Part shown: one piece after another, positions 1 to 8,828 of the stretch
How positions within the stretch are numbered: position 1 is the first letter of the stretch
Layout: every line of letters starts with the position of its first letter
Program-made: the position numbers and the translations under genes
Origin: Brevundimonas intermedia
Lineage (GTDB): Bacteria; Pseudomonadota; Alphaproteobacteria; Caulobacterales; Caulobacteraceae
Length of the DNA stretch: 64,000 bases
Assembly (NCBI RefSeq): GCF_004614235.1
Contig: NZ_SPVH01000006.1
Coordinates: forward strand, 1,178,001-1,242,000
Direction of reading: 5' to 3'
Notes under the pieces: generated by a model
The model's input: only the letters and a program-made list of their open reading frames with translations
What the model was told of the DNA's origin: nothing
The model's database searches: none

Positions 1-1220
1 TTCTCGGGGTCGTCGAACAGACCGGTCCCGGCAGGCCAGGTCTTCATCGTGTCGATGTCGAGGCGACCGGACGGGGTGAAGGCGATCAGGCCGGTCTTGA
101 TCTGGCCGTTCGAGTATGGCGCGCCCGTGACGACATCCTCTGCGGGGACCGAAACCACTTCAGCGTACCATTGGTTCGGCTGGTCGCTCTTCAGGAAGCG
201 GATTTCCAGGTTGCGCTGGCCGCCCTTCGAGTCCGACACAGGGATGTTCATCTTGAAGTCGGGTTTCACGCCCAACGGGTTGTCCTCGTCGGCGTCGTAC
301 ATCGCCATCGAGTTGACCGACGGGTCATATTTGGTCTTGGCGATGTTGTTGGTGGTTAGGCCGACGTCGGCCAGGTCCAGAGTGTATGGCGTTCCGGGAA
401 CGCCCGCGCTGGTCGGGGTGATGGTTAGCTGGGTCGCGGTGCTCGTCGCCGACCCATTGGCGCTGGTCGCATTATTGGGAACGAAGCCCGTCAGCGCGCC
501 GGCGGCGTCATAGGTCGCCACGCCCGTGATCTTGGTGATGCCGGTCTTCAAGGTGACGGCGTAGTTATTGGCGTCGATCCGCTCATAGGCCACCGACACG
601 TCGTGCACGCCGGGGGTCGGCGCCGTCGTGTCTTCGATACCTTTGTAACTCTGTGGAGCGGCAGGGCTGGACACGGCCTGGGTCGAGCGCAGGTTGGCGT
701 TGATCTGCACGCGGGTGGTCGGTTCTGCGGTGCCGCCGACCGACCCGATGTTGATCGAGCGCAGGCGAGACAGATCCGACGGATCGGTGGAGATGTCGCC
801 GTTGGAATCGACGGGCCAGCCCTGGAGATACAGACCGGCGCTGTTCTTCAGATAGCCCAGCTTGTCGACGCGGAAAGCGCCGGCGCGGGTGAACAGGCGA
901 GTGTCGGTCGCTGCGACGCCTTCAGGCTGAGTGGTGGTGACGAAGAAGCCTTGGCCGGCGACGGCGAGATCGGTGCTCTCGCTTGTGCGCTGCAGTTGGC
1001 CTTCCTGACCGATGAACGACCGGGTGTTGGTGGTGACGCCACCGGCCGAATAGCTGCCGCCTGAGGCCGATTGGCTGTTGACCAGGGTCTGGAACTCGCT
1101 GGCCGTGCGCTTGTAGCCCACGGTGTTGACGTTGGCGATGTTCTGGGAAATGGCGGCCAGGGCGGCGGAGTTGGCGGCGAGACCGGAAACGCCGGCCAGC
1201 ATTGCACTGTTGAGGCTCAT
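1..1220 (-). CDS. flgE: Flagellar hook protein FlgE (3' end outside the window)
   Basis: Major subunit of the flagellar hook, exported through the flagellar type III apparatus. The N-terminus SLNSAMLAGVSGLAANS followed by ISQNIANVNTVGYKR is the conserved rod/hook axial helix, and about 406 residues are visible before the window edge cuts the C-terminal part. The ATG at 1220 is chosen because AAGGAGCG lies 7 nt upstream and the axial motif starts at residue 2. It is the third gene of a minus-strand hook operon (fliK-flgD-flgE), 48 bp after flgD, and probably transcribed from the sigma-54 promoter upstream of fliK. The identity is secure; the total length cannot be seen. Confidence 0.93.
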   Translation of the reverse strand, partial: MSLNSAMLAGVSGLAANSAALAAISQNIANVNTVGYKRTASEFQTLVNSQSASGGSYSAGGVTTNTRSFIGQEGQLQRTSESTDLAVAGQGFFVTTTQPEGVAATDTRLFTRAGAFRVDKLGYLKNSAGLYLQGWPVDSNGDISTDPSDLSRLRSINIGSVGGTAEPTTRVQINANLRSTQAVSSPAAPQSYKGIEDTTAPTPGVHDVSVAYERIDANNYAVTLKTGITKITGVATYDAAGALTGFVPNNATSANGSATSTATQLTITPTSAGVPGTPYTLDLADVGLTTNNIAKTKYDPSVNSMAMYDADEDNPLGVKPDFKMNIPVSDSKGGQRNLEIRFLKSDQPNQWYAEVVSVPAEDVVTGAPYSNGQIKTGLIAFTPSGRLDIDTMKTWPAGTGLFDDPE

Positions 1221-1268
1221 CGTAGAACGCTCCTTAAATGAAGGTCATCGGGAAGGCGGCGGATCGCA

Positions 1269-1994
1269 TCATGCGGCCGCCTCCTCGGTGGGGACGTTCG
1301 GATTCTCCGTATCGTCGGTGTCGTTGTCGGCCGCCTTGATCTCGTTCAGCGAGATCACGGTCGAAAGCGGAAGGATGGAGTCGCCGATCACCAGGTACGG
1401 CGCGCCGTTGTACATTTCGACGCCGGTGACCCGGCCCTGGATCAGGGCCTGAGCATCGATCTTGGCGCCCGTGGCGTTGGTCGCGGCGACCTTCAGGGTA
1501 TAGACGCCGCCGTCCTCGGCCTTGCCGCCGTCCTTCAGCGTGCCGTCCCAGTTGAAGGTGTGCAGGCCGGCCTTCTTGTCGGGCGCGGCGCCTTCCCAGA
1601 CGACGGCGCCCTTGCTGTCCACGACCTGCAAAGTGGCCTTTTCGGCGTCGGCGCCCAGTTCATAGGCCCAGCTTGCCTTGCCGTCGTTGAACTCGGTCGC
1701 CGTCCAGGCGGCGGTCACGCTCTTGCCGATGTAGTTGGACGCGTTGTCCAGCCCGCCTGCGGATTGAGCCGAGAGCAGACTGGTCAGCAGGTCGTTGGTC
1801 AGCAGTTGCTGCTCGACGCCTGCCATCTGGGTCAGCTGTCCGGTGAACTCGTTGGAATCCAGCGGCGACAGCGGGTCCTGATTTTTCATCTGTGTCGTGA
1901 GCAGCGTCAGGAAGGTCTCGAAATTCGAGGCCAGCATGGTGGTGCTGCTGTTCAGACGACCAGAGGCGTCGGCGGTGGAGATGGCGTCGACCAT
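1269..1994 (-). CDS. flgD: Flagellar hook capping (assembly) protein FlgD
   Basis: Scaffold cap that sits on the growing hook and guides FlgE assembly, and is later lost. The protein has 241 residues, a normal FlgD length. The conserved N-terminal export and capping segment reads FLTLLTTQMKNQDPLSPLD and is followed by FTGQLTQMAGVEQQL. The middle holds the beta-rich FlgD Ig-like/Tudor region, with WDGTLKDGGKAEDGGVYTL. It lies between fliK (4-nt gap) and flgE, the order of the Caulobacter hook operon. The C-terminal tail is acidic and poorly conserved. Confidence 0.95.
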   Translation of the reverse strand: MVDAISTADASGRLNSSTTMLASNFETFLTLLTTQMKNQDPLSPLDSNEFTGQLTQMAGVEQQLLTNDLLTSLLSAQSAGGLDNASNYIGKSVTAAWTATEFNDGKASWAYELGADAEKATLQVVDSKGAVVWEGAAPDKKAGLHTFNWDGTLKDGGKAEDGGVYTLKVAATNATGAKIDAQALIQGRVTGVEMYNGAPYLVIGDSILPLSTVISLNEIKAADNDTDDTENPNVPTEEAAA

Positions 1995-1998
1995 GGGG

Positions 1999-4053
1999 TC
2001 AGACCTTCAGATCGACGCGGTCAGGCGTCTGGGAATGGTTGATCCAGGCGCCGGGCGCCGGAATTATGGGGGTGTCGGCCTGGGCCGCCAGGCGAGTGCC
2101 GCCTGCGAACAGGGCGTTGCGTTGCTGCTGACGGTCGAAGGCGCCGCCGTTGCCGGCCGACGGATCGCGTTGCGAGAAGTCGAGGGCATCGCCTGCGACC
2201 TGGAAGCCGGCGTCCTGAAGCTGGCGACGCAGTTCGTCCGCGCGGCCTTTGAGATCGGCCGCGGCCGCAGGATTGTCGAAGGCCAGACGGGCGGACAGCT
2301 GGCCGTCCTTGCCGATCTCCAGGCTGACATCCACGCGGCCAAGATCCTCGGGCGTCAGCACCATGTCGAACCGCGTCGAACGGCCGTCCAGCTTGCGCGC
2401 GATCTGGGCGGCGAGTTGGGCGGTGGTTTCGACCGTGGCGCGGGACAGGGTCGATAGGCCCAGATCACGGTCCGGGGCGACGGCCTGTTGAACCGACTGC
2501 GTATCGGCGGGAACAGCGCTGGAGGCCTGAGCTTCCGGTGCGGCTGGCACGGGAGAAGAGAGGGATGCGGCGATCGCCTCAGCCGTCTTCACGGGCTGGG
2601 CCGTCGTTTGCGTGACGGTCGCATCGGCCTTGGCCAACGGCGTCGCCGTAACGTTTGTGGTTTCGGGTTGAGCAGGCGTCGTCGCCGCGTTGCTGGTCTG
2701 CTGCGCCAACTCATGGCGCGCGGCGCGGATGGACGGTGCGGCTTGAGGCGTGGCTGACGGCGCCGGAGCCGGAGCCGGCTTGTCGGCTGGCGCGCCTGCG
2801 GGCTGATCAGATGCAGGCTGATCGGGTTCAGCGGACAGCTCTGCTGCGATAACGGCGGCGGCGACATCAGTGGTGACGGCCGGGGCGGGCTTGGAAACCT
2901 GCGCCATGACCGAGACCTGGACCTGAGCCGCCGGGATCTGGGCGGTCGTCATAGCCTGAACGATGGACGCGGCGGCGGACTTGCCGTTGTCGGACGGCGC
3001 GGCCTGGACAACGACCTTGGCGGCCTCAGGCGCGGCGACGCGGGTTTGATCGACAGGGGGCGCATCAGTCTTCGCTGTCGGCTGATCGAGAGGAGCCGAT
3101 GCGACCTCCGGCAGGGATTTCTTTGGTGCGGTAGGGGAAGACGATTGAGCCGGTGCTGCATCAACCGGGGCGTTTTCCGACGTCTTCGACGGGGTGTCAG
3201 GGACGGCTGGCGCAGCGTTCATGATCGGCAGAGCGGCTTTCGCCGCTGCCATGATGTTCAGGTCGGCCAGAGCCGTTTGCTGCTCGGCGGTGACGGCAAA
3301 GCCTTCGGGCAGAGTGATCTCAGCCGCGTCCTTTGCACCGAGATTGGTCGAAGTGTCGGGCGCGCTGACATCAATCGATGCGGCGTCGTCTGGCGTCTTC
3401 GATGTCGATAGCGTCGGTGTTGCGGCGATGAGTGAGGCGCGGCTTTGCTCGACCGGCGTGTCGGTCTTTGGCGCCACGGGGACGGTTGAGGTTGCGCCGA
3501 TGTCGGCCTGAACGGCAGAATTTTCGGCGACCAGCGGCGGTGGTGTCGAGGAATTCGCAGCTATCGCCAAGCCGATGTCGGTCTGAACGGCGGTATTTTT
3601 GGCGACCAGCGGCTGCGGTGTCGAGGAACTCGCAGCTATCGCCAAGGGCGTCGATTGGGGGGGCGGGACCAGGGCGAAAACCGCAGCAGGGGCGGCGGTG
3701 TCGTCGGTCGCAGTAACATCCTCGACTACGGCGGGTTCGTCGCCGACAGCAGGTTGCGCCTTGGCGTCGACAACCTCGGGTGCCGCCGGCAATGCCGTTT
3801 CAGTCTCTGGGCTTTTAACGACGGCGTCTTCGGTGACGGCCTGGTTCAGTACAAGGCCGAGCGGGCGAGGGGTGGTCAAATGGCCAATGGACGCGGCCTT
3901 TACAGTCTTTGCCTCGCCTAGACCCGCATCCAGAACGCTTGCGACCTTGCTTGAGAACAGACCGACATCGTTCGCTTCGATGCCCGAGGCAGCAGCCGTC
4001 GTTCCGGTCGAAACCGGAGCGGCAGGCGCGAACAGTGCGGAGGCGATCGACAT
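1999..4053 (-). CDS. fliK: Flagellar hook-length control protein FliK
   Basis: Molecular ruler and substrate-specificity switch of flagellar export. The protein has 684 residues. The first ~540 are Pro/Ala/Thr/Ser-rich and low complexity, as in FliK rulers, and include a tandem duplication of about 25 residues (LAIAASSSTPQPLV / LAIAANSSTPPPLV). The conserved C-terminal switch domain lies at about 555-640 and contains FDMVLTPEDLGRVDVSLEI and RRQLQDAGF. It is the first gene of the minus-strand hook operon, 69 bp from a sigma-54 promoter. In Caulobacter the equivalent operon (flbG) is a class III flagellar unit; by analogy this one should depend on RpoN and FlbD. Confidence 0.92.
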   Translation of the reverse strand: MSIASALFAPAAPVSTGTTAAASGIEANDVGLFSSKVASVLDAGLGEAKTVKAASIGHLTTPRPLGLVLNQAVTEDAVVKSPETETALPAAPEVVDAKAQPAVGDEPAVVEDVTATDDTAAPAAVFALVPPPQSTPLAIAASSSTPQPLVAKNTAVQTDIGLAIAANSSTPPPLVAENSAVQADIGATSTVPVAPKTDTPVEQSRASLIAATPTLSTSKTPDDAASIDVSAPDTSTNLGAKDAAEITLPEGFAVTAEQQTALADLNIMAAAKAALPIMNAAPAVPDTPSKTSENAPVDAAPAQSSSPTAPKKSLPEVASAPLDQPTAKTDAPPVDQTRVAAPEAAKVVVQAAPSDNGKSAAASIVQAMTTAQIPAAQVQVSVMAQVSKPAPAVTTDVAAAVIAAELSAEPDQPASDQPAGAPADKPAPAPAPSATPQAAPSIRAARHELAQQTSNAATTPAQPETTNVTATPLAKADATVTQTTAQPVKTAEAIAASLSSPVPAAPEAQASSAVPADTQSVQQAVAPDRDLGLSTLSRATVETTAQLAAQIARKLDGRSTRFDMVLTPEDLGRVDVSLEIGKDGQLSARLAFDNPAAAADLKGRADELRRQLQDAGFQVAGDALDFSQRDPSAGNGGAFDRQQQRNALFAGGTRLAAQADTPIIPAPGAWINHSQTPDRVDLKV
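3496..3645. repeat. 75-bp tandem duplication inside fliK
   Basis: Two adjacent 75-bp units (3496-3570 and 3571-3645) match apart from scattered substitutions. Both begin gccgatgtcgg and end cagctatcgccaa. The unit is 25 codons, so the frame is kept and the FliK ruler region is lengthened by one repeat. Confidence 0.85.
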
Positions 4054-4121
4054 GGAAGCGCGGCGGCTTTTCGAATGGGGACGACGGCGCCTGCTGCGCC
4101 CAAGGGTTCGCCATCCTCAAC

Positions 4122-4136
4122 GCAAGGGTCGGGCCA
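4122..4136 (-). promoter_or_regulatory. Sigma-54 promoter of the fliK-flgD-flgE operon
   Basis: Read on the minus strand the site is TGGCCCGACCCTTGC. GG and GC are 12 bp apart, matching the RpoN consensus TGGCAC-N5-TTGC at all but one strong position. Transcription would start near 4110, about 57 nt before the fliK ATG. Confidence 0.88.
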
Positions 4137-4284
4137 GTAAAATAAGTCAGCGAAAACAACATCCAGTGTAGGCGTGTTCGTCGGCCTGGGATGGGGTGGC
4201 GGTCGTTATTGCCGCGCTGACGCCACTTTTTGCCCGGCTGCGGCGCTCAAAGGGGCGAACGCTGATATGCCTGCCTGCTGCGAT

Positions 4285-4299
4285 TGGCCCGACCTTTGC
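4285..4299 (+). promoter_or_regulatory. Sigma-54 promoter of the flgK-flgL operon
   Basis: The site reads TGGCCCGACCTTTGC, with GG/GC spacing of 12 bp. It differs from the divergent fliK promoter at a single base. The expected start near 4311 gives a leader of about 130 nt before flgK. Confidence 0.88.
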
Positions 4300-4441
4300 G
4301 CGTCTTTCTGGTCATGAAGGCCGTCCAATCAATGATCTTGTTGAAAAACAACGCTCTGTGCGAGCGGGGCCGGCGCGTGGCTGGGCAAGAACTGCGCGCG
4401 ACGATGCAGCGGTTGCCGGGTAGGGCGGGGGAGACGCGTCA

Positions 4442-6559
4442 ATGTCGCTGAACTCGATCATGAACATCGCGACGTCGGGGCTGAAGACGGCCCAGACCCA
4501 GTTGCGCGTGACCGCCGACAATATCGCCAACGTCGATACGCCCGGCTACATCCGCAAGGTCGCAGACCAGTCGGCCGCCGTCACCAACGGCTATGGCTCC
4601 GGCGTCGATATCACACGGGTCCGCTTGGCGACCGATCGGTTTCTGCAAGCCGCAAGCCTGAGCGCCGGCGCGGATGCGGCCCGCCAGACCGTGCGTTACG
4701 AGCTTTACGACCAGATCCAGAACCAGTTCGGCGACCCCAGCAGCGACAGCAATTTCTTCGCCCAGGTCGACAAGCTGTTCGCCAGCTACGCGACCTTGGC
4801 CGAAAGCCCGACCTCGTCCGCGGGGCGTCAGGACACCATCTACAAGACCCAGGCCATCTTCAATCAGGCCTCGGGCATCGCCTCGCAGATCCAGTCGGCA
4901 CGCCAGGAGGCGGACGGGCGACTGCAGAGCGCGATCGAGACGGTCAATCCGCTGCTTGAGCAGATCGCCAAGCTGAACAAGACGATCGCCTCGGGCACGG
5001 TGACCAATGAGGATGTGACCGGCGCCCAGAATGCCCAGCTTGGACTGATCAACGAACTGTCCAAATATATGGATGTGAAGGTCGAGGCCCGCTCCAATGG
5101 CGGCGTGACCCTGCGCACCAATGCCGGCACGACCCTGGTGGGCGAAGGCGCGGCGACGCTGTCGTATCAGTCGGCCGGCACGGTCGACGCCACGACGGCC
5201 TTCTCTGACATCATGATCACGGAGCCCAGCGGCACGCGCTGGCCGCTGCTGGACGGCGTATCGTCGGGTCAGATCAGGGGGCTTGTCGAAATCCGCGATG
5301 TCGATGCCCCGGCAGCCGCCGCGCGTCTGGGCGAGCTGACGGCCAAGCTGGCGGACGAACTGAACCGCGCACACAACGCCAACAGCAGCGTGCCGGCGCC
5401 GACGACCCTGGCGGGGCGCAATACCGGACAGTCGCTTGAGAACGCTCTGACCGGTTTCACCGGCACGACCACGATCACGGCGGTCGACGCGGCCGGCGTG
5501 GTGCAGGCATCGGCTCGGATCGTTTTCTCCGGCGGCACGATGACGATCAATGGGGCAGCCGCTGACCCGACCAGCTTCCTCAGCGTCCTGAACGCCCAGA
5601 TGGGCGGGGCGGCGACGGCCAGCTTCTCGGACGGCAAGCTGCAACTGGACGGCGCGGGCGGCAACGGCGTCGCCATCGCCGACGATGCGACATCGCCCAG
5701 CGCCAAGGGCGGTCGCGGGTTCTCGCACTGGTTCGGTCTGAACGACCTGGTTTCGACAACCACGCCCAGCTTCTATGAGACCGGCCTGACCCTGGCGTCG
5801 GAACACGGCTTCGATCCGGGCGAAAGCCTGACCCTGCGCGTCTCTGGACAGTCGGGGTCGCGTCAGCGCGACATCACTGTCTCGGTGCCGGCCGGTACGG
5901 GGACGATGGGCGAGATGCTGGGCGCGTTGAACGACCCGATCACGGGCGTCGGACGCTATGGCTCCTTCAGCCTGGACGCGGCCGGCAAGCTGGCGTTCAA
6001 GGCCTACGATCCGGCCGCCACGACCCTGAGCGTGGTCAATGACAACACGACCCAGGACCCGTCGGGCGTTTCGATGTCTCAGTTGTTCGGCCTTGGGGAG
6101 ACCGGGGCGACGCGGGCCGGCGCCTATACGGTTCGCAGCGACATTCAGCAGGATCCCGGCAAGCTGGCGCTGGCGCAGTTGAACCTGTCGGCGGCGGCGG
6201 GCGCGCCTGCCTTGAGTAAGAGCGACGGACGCGGCGGCCTGGTGCTGGGCGACGTGGGCAAGAAGAATGTCGCCTTCGGCGCGGCCGGTGGAAACTCGGG
6301 CGGGACCAAGACCCTGTCGTCCTATGCCGCAGACTTCGCAGGCGAGATCGGCGGCAAGGCCTCGGCCGCCAAGACCCGCAGCGAAACGGCGAACGCCCTG
6401 GCCAGGGAGGCGGACAGTCGCCGCACCTCGGCCGAGGGCGTGAACATGGACGAGGAACTGGTCAATATGACCACCTTCCAGCAAGCCTATAACGCCTCTG
6501 CGCGCCTGATCCAGGCGAGCAAGGACATGTACGACGTTCTGATCGGAATCCTGCAATGA
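4442..6559 (+). CDS. flgK: Flagellar hook-associated protein 1 (HAP1, FlgK)
   Basis: Forms the first hook-filament junction ring. The protein has 705 residues with the axial-protein signatures at both ends: SLNSIMNIATSGLKTAQ and NIANVDTPGYIRK at the N-terminus, and GVNMDEELVNMTTFQQAY followed by ASARLIQASKDMYDVL at the C-terminus. The middle (about 300-600) is the variable surface domain, rich in Gly/Thr. The stop overlaps the flgL start by 4 nt (ATGA), implying translational coupling. It is expressed from a sigma-54 promoter 143 bp upstream and is homologous to Caulobacter flaN. Confidence 0.95.
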   Translation: MSLNSIMNIATSGLKTAQTQLRVTADNIANVDTPGYIRKVADQSAAVTNGYGSGVDITRVRLATDRFLQAASLSAGADAARQTVRYELYDQIQNQFGDPSSDSNFFAQVDKLFASYATLAESPTSSAGRQDTIYKTQAIFNQASGIASQIQSARQEADGRLQSAIETVNPLLEQIAKLNKTIASGTVTNEDVTGAQNAQLGLINELSKYMDVKVEARSNGGVTLRTNAGTTLVGEGAATLSYQSAGTVDATTAFSDIMITEPSGTRWPLLDGVSSGQIRGLVEIRDVDAPAAAARLGELTAKLADELNRAHNANSSVPAPTTLAGRNTGQSLENALTGFTGTTTITAVDAAGVVQASARIVFSGGTMTINGAAADPTSFLSVLNAQMGGAATASFSDGKLQLDGAGGNGVAIADDATSPSAKGGRGFSHWFGLNDLVSTTTPSFYETGLTLASEHGFDPGESLTLRVSGQSGSRQRDITVSVPAGTGTMGEMLGALNDPITGVGRYGSFSLDAAGKLAFKAYDPAATTLSVVNDNTTQDPSGVSMSQLFGLGETGATRAGAYTVRSDIQQDPGKLALAQLNLSAAAGAPALSKSDGRGGLVLGDVGKKNVAFGAAGGNSGGTKTLSSYAADFAGEIGGKASAAKTRSETANALAREADSRRTSAEGVNMDEELVNMTTFQQAYNASARLIQASKDMYDVLIGILQ

Positions 6560-7521
6560 CGCGCGTCGCGACCCACGGGAACTACCAGTCGGCCCTTCTC
6601 AGTCTGATGAACGCGCAGAGCCGCGCCCAGCAGGCGCAGGAGCGGATCGACAGCGAAAAGATCGCCACCGACATGTCCGGCTATGGCCGGGGCGCGGAAC
6701 AACTGACCAGCCTGACCTCGACCCAGGCGCGTCTGGAGGGCTTCATCTCGACAGGAGAGGCCGTGGCGGCGCGGTTGAGCGCGCAGGACCTGGCCATGAC
6801 CCGCGTCTACGAGGGCGGAACCGGCGCGCGCGAGGCCATCGCCACCAGCCTGGCGGCGGGCAATATCACCAATCTGATGACCGAGCTGGGCCTGCACTAT
6901 CAGACGGTCCAGGGCGGACTGAACGCCGAGCATCAGGGGTCTTATCTGTTCGCGGGCGGTCAAGGCGACATCGCGCCGGCGACGGCGGGGGCCATGGCCG
7001 CCCTCGCGACGGCGCCCTCGGTCGCCTCGACCTTCGCCAACGACACGCTGAAACAGAAGTCGCGCATCGACGAGAAGACGACCGTCGAGACCGGCTTTTT
7101 GGCCAGCGAGATCGGCGGACCGCTGACCGAGGTGTTCCGCAACATCCAGGCCTTCCAGAACGGCACGCCGGTGACGGTGGGCGCCGTGACCTATACGCCG
7201 GCCGGGCCGGGCACGCTGACCGGCCAACCCAATGCCGACATCACCGCCTTCCTGAACGCGCAGATGGGCGAACTGGACAAGGCCAATGCGGGTCTGACCA
7301 ACCAGACCGCCAAGAACGGCCTAATGCAGAACCACGTCGAGTCGGCGCTGGATTCTCAGGAAGGCCAGAAAACGGCCCTGCAAAAAATGATGCAGGATAA
7401 GTCGGGCTATGATCCTGCGCGTGCGATCACCGACCTGCAGATGGCGCAGGTGGCGATTGAGGCCTCGGCCCAGATCATCAACTCGCTGAAGAACACGTCG
7501 CTGTTGAACCTGCTGCGCTAA
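6556..7521 (+). CDS. flgL: Flagellar hook-associated protein 3 (HAP3, FlgL)
   Basis: Second hook-filament junction protein, a flagellin-fold protein. The protein has 321 residues. Its N-terminal helix carries ALLSLMNAQSRAQQAQERI, and its C-terminal helix carries ITDLQMAQVAIEASAQIINSL, the pairing expected for the flagellin D0/D1 domains. A segment LHYQTVQGGLNAEHQGSYLF is the usual FlgL mid-region. The ATG overlaps the flgK TGA by 4 nt. No strong terminator follows: only a short A-rich run separates the gene from the SOS-controlled operon downstream. Confidence 0.92.
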   Translation: MTRVATHGNYQSALLSLMNAQSRAQQAQERIDSEKIATDMSGYGRGAEQLTSLTSTQARLEGFISTGEAVAARLSAQDLAMTRVYEGGTGAREAIATSLAAGNITNLMTELGLHYQTVQGGLNAEHQGSYLFAGGQGDIAPATAGAMAALATAPSVASTFANDTLKQKSRIDEKTTVETGFLASEIGGPLTEVFRNIQAFQNGTPVTVGAVTYTPAGPGTLTGQPNADITAFLNAQMGELDKANAGLTNQTAKNGLMQNHVESALDSQEGQKTALQKMMQDKSGYDPARAITDLQMAQVAIEASAQIINSLKNTSLLNLLR

Positions 7522-7573
7522 GCGACGGCTTCAAAAAAAAGAAAACGGTGACGCTGGACCGATCGGTGGTTGA

Positions 7574-7588
7574 GAACGTATCATGAAC
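7574..7588. promoter_or_regulatory. LexA (SOS) box at the start of the radical SAM-UdgX operon
   Basis: GAAC-GTATCAT-GAAC is a perfect match to the alphaproteobacterial LexA operator (GTTC-N7-GTTC, here read on the minus strand). Its last base lies one base before the ATG at 7590. A repressor here would cover the start of a leaderless mRNA or its -10 region. Confidence 0.88.
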
Positions 7589-7589
7589 A

Positions 7590-8828
7590 ATGGCTCGTCT
7601 CGATCTGCGTCGAAAACTGTCCGTTCTCGCTGATGCGGCGAAATACGACGCCTCGTGTTCGTCGTCGGGGACGTCGAAACGGAACTCTGTCGGCGGCAAG
7701 GGGATAGGCTCGACCGAGGGTATGGGCATCTGCCACGCCTATACGCCGGACGGGCGCTGCATCAGCCTGCTGAAGATCCTTCTGACGAACTTCTGCATCT
7801 ACGACTGCGCCTATTGCATCAATCGCGTGTCGTCGAACGTGGAGCGATCGCGGTTCGATGTGGACGAGGTCGTCGACCTGACGCTGAACTTCTACACGCG
7901 GAACTATATCGAGGGGTTGTTTCTGTCGTCGGGCATTATCCGATCGGGCGACTATACGATGGAGCAGCTGGTTCTGGTCGCCAAGACCCTGCGCGAGGTT
8001 CACGACTTCCGCGGCTACATCCACCTGAAGCTGATCCCTGAGGCCGATCCCAAACTGGTGGAGATGGCGGGCCTGTATGCCGACCGTCTGTCCGCCAATA
8101 TCGAACTGCCGCGCGACGAGGCCCTGGCCCGATTGGCGCCGCAAAAGGACGTCGGCGTCATCAAGAAGGCGATGAGCCAGGTGCGGCTAGGCGTCGAGGC
8201 CGCCAAGCCGGGCAAGCGCGACAAGATCAAGCCGCCGAAGTTCGCCCCGGGCGGCCAGAGCACCCAACTGATCATCGGCGCCGACGGCGCGCCAGATACG
8301 GAAATTCTGGATCGCAGCGCGTCGCTGTACGGCGGCTATGGGTTGCGACGGGTCTATTATTCGGCGTTCAGCCCGATCCCGGATTCGAGCGCCATCCTGC
8401 CCCTGTCCAAGCCGCCGTTGATGCGCGAGCACCGCCTGTATCAGGCCGACTGGCTGATGCGGTTCTACGGCTTTTCCGCGCCAGAGATCGGGGAGGGGGC
8501 GTCGGACGGCATGCTGGACCTGGCGATCGATCCCAAACTGGCATGGGCGCTGAACAAGCGCGAGCAGTTTCCGGTCGATGTGAACCGGGCGCCGCGCGAG
8601 ATGCTGCTGAGGGTGCCGGGGCTTGGCGTGAAGGCGGTGGACCGGATCGTGTCGGTGCGGCGCTATCGGACCTTACGGCTTGAGGATGTCGGGCGGTTGA
8701 CGCGGTCGGTGGCCAAGATCCGGCCGTTCATCACGGCGCTGGATTGGACGCCGGGTGGGCTGACGGATGCAGCGGACCTGAGGGCGCGCGTGACCAGCCG
8801 CACGCCCGAGCAGTTGAGCCTGTTCTGA
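7590..8828 (+). CDS. Radical SAM protein, putative DNA modification/repair (UDG-linked family)
   Basis: A 412-residue radical SAM enzyme. The cluster motif is C69-x3-C73-x2-C76 (NFCIYDCAYC). Before it come the family landmarks LADAAKYDASC and GSTEGMGICHAYTPDGRC. After the SAM barrel, a helix-hairpin-helix region at about 330-380 (RAPREMLLRVPGLGVKAVDRIV) suggests DNA binding. These features match the TIGR03916-type family that occurs next to uracil-DNA glycosylase-like genes; its substrate is unknown to me. The start at 7590 fits the family N-terminus. No Shine-Dalgarno is visible, so a leaderless transcript is likely. The TGA overlaps the next ATG (TGATG). The LexA box just upstream predicts SOS induction. 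Confidence 0.9.
   Translation: MARLDLRRKLSVLADAAKYDASCSSSGTSKRNSVGGKGIGSTEGMGICHAYTPDGRCISLLKILLTNFCIYDCAYCINRVSSNVERSRFDVDEVVDLTLNFYTRNYIEGLFLSSGIIRSGDYTMEQLVLVAKTLREVHDFRGYIHLKLIPEADPKLVEMAGLYADRLSANIELPRDEALARLAPQKDVGVIKKAMSQVRLGVEAAKPGKRDKIKPPKFAPGGQSTQLIIGADGAPDTEILDRSASLYGGYGLRRVYYSAFSPIPDSSAILPLSKPPLMREHRLYQADWLMRFYGFSAPEIGEGASDGMLDLAIDPKLAWALNKREQFPVDVNRAPREMLLRVPGLGVKAVDRIVSVRRYRTLRLEDVGRLTRSVAKIRPFITALDWTPGGLTDAADLRARVTSRTPEQLSLF

Larger units (their letters stand above)
4054..4441. other. Divergent intergenic regulatory region between fliK and flgK
   Basis: A 388-bp gene-free stretch between the divergent hook operons. It holds one sigma-54 promoter for each direction (described separately) about 150 bp apart. 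I see no convincing ORF. Enhancer (FlbD ftr) and IHF sites are expected here from the Caulobacter flbG-flaN arrangement, but I could not identify them with confidence. Confidence 0.75.

Noticed and set aside
4210-4225. Second possible minus-strand sigma-54 site (TGGCGTCAGCGCGGCA) in the fliK-flgK region
   Set aside because: The spacing is right, but the TT of the -12 element is missing and 4122-4136 is a far better match at a better distance from fliK.
4439-6556. A 705-codon open frame on the minus strand opposite flgK
   Set aside because: It mirrors flgK almost exactly, is Arg/Gly-rich and has no family motif; it is a GC-skew shadow.
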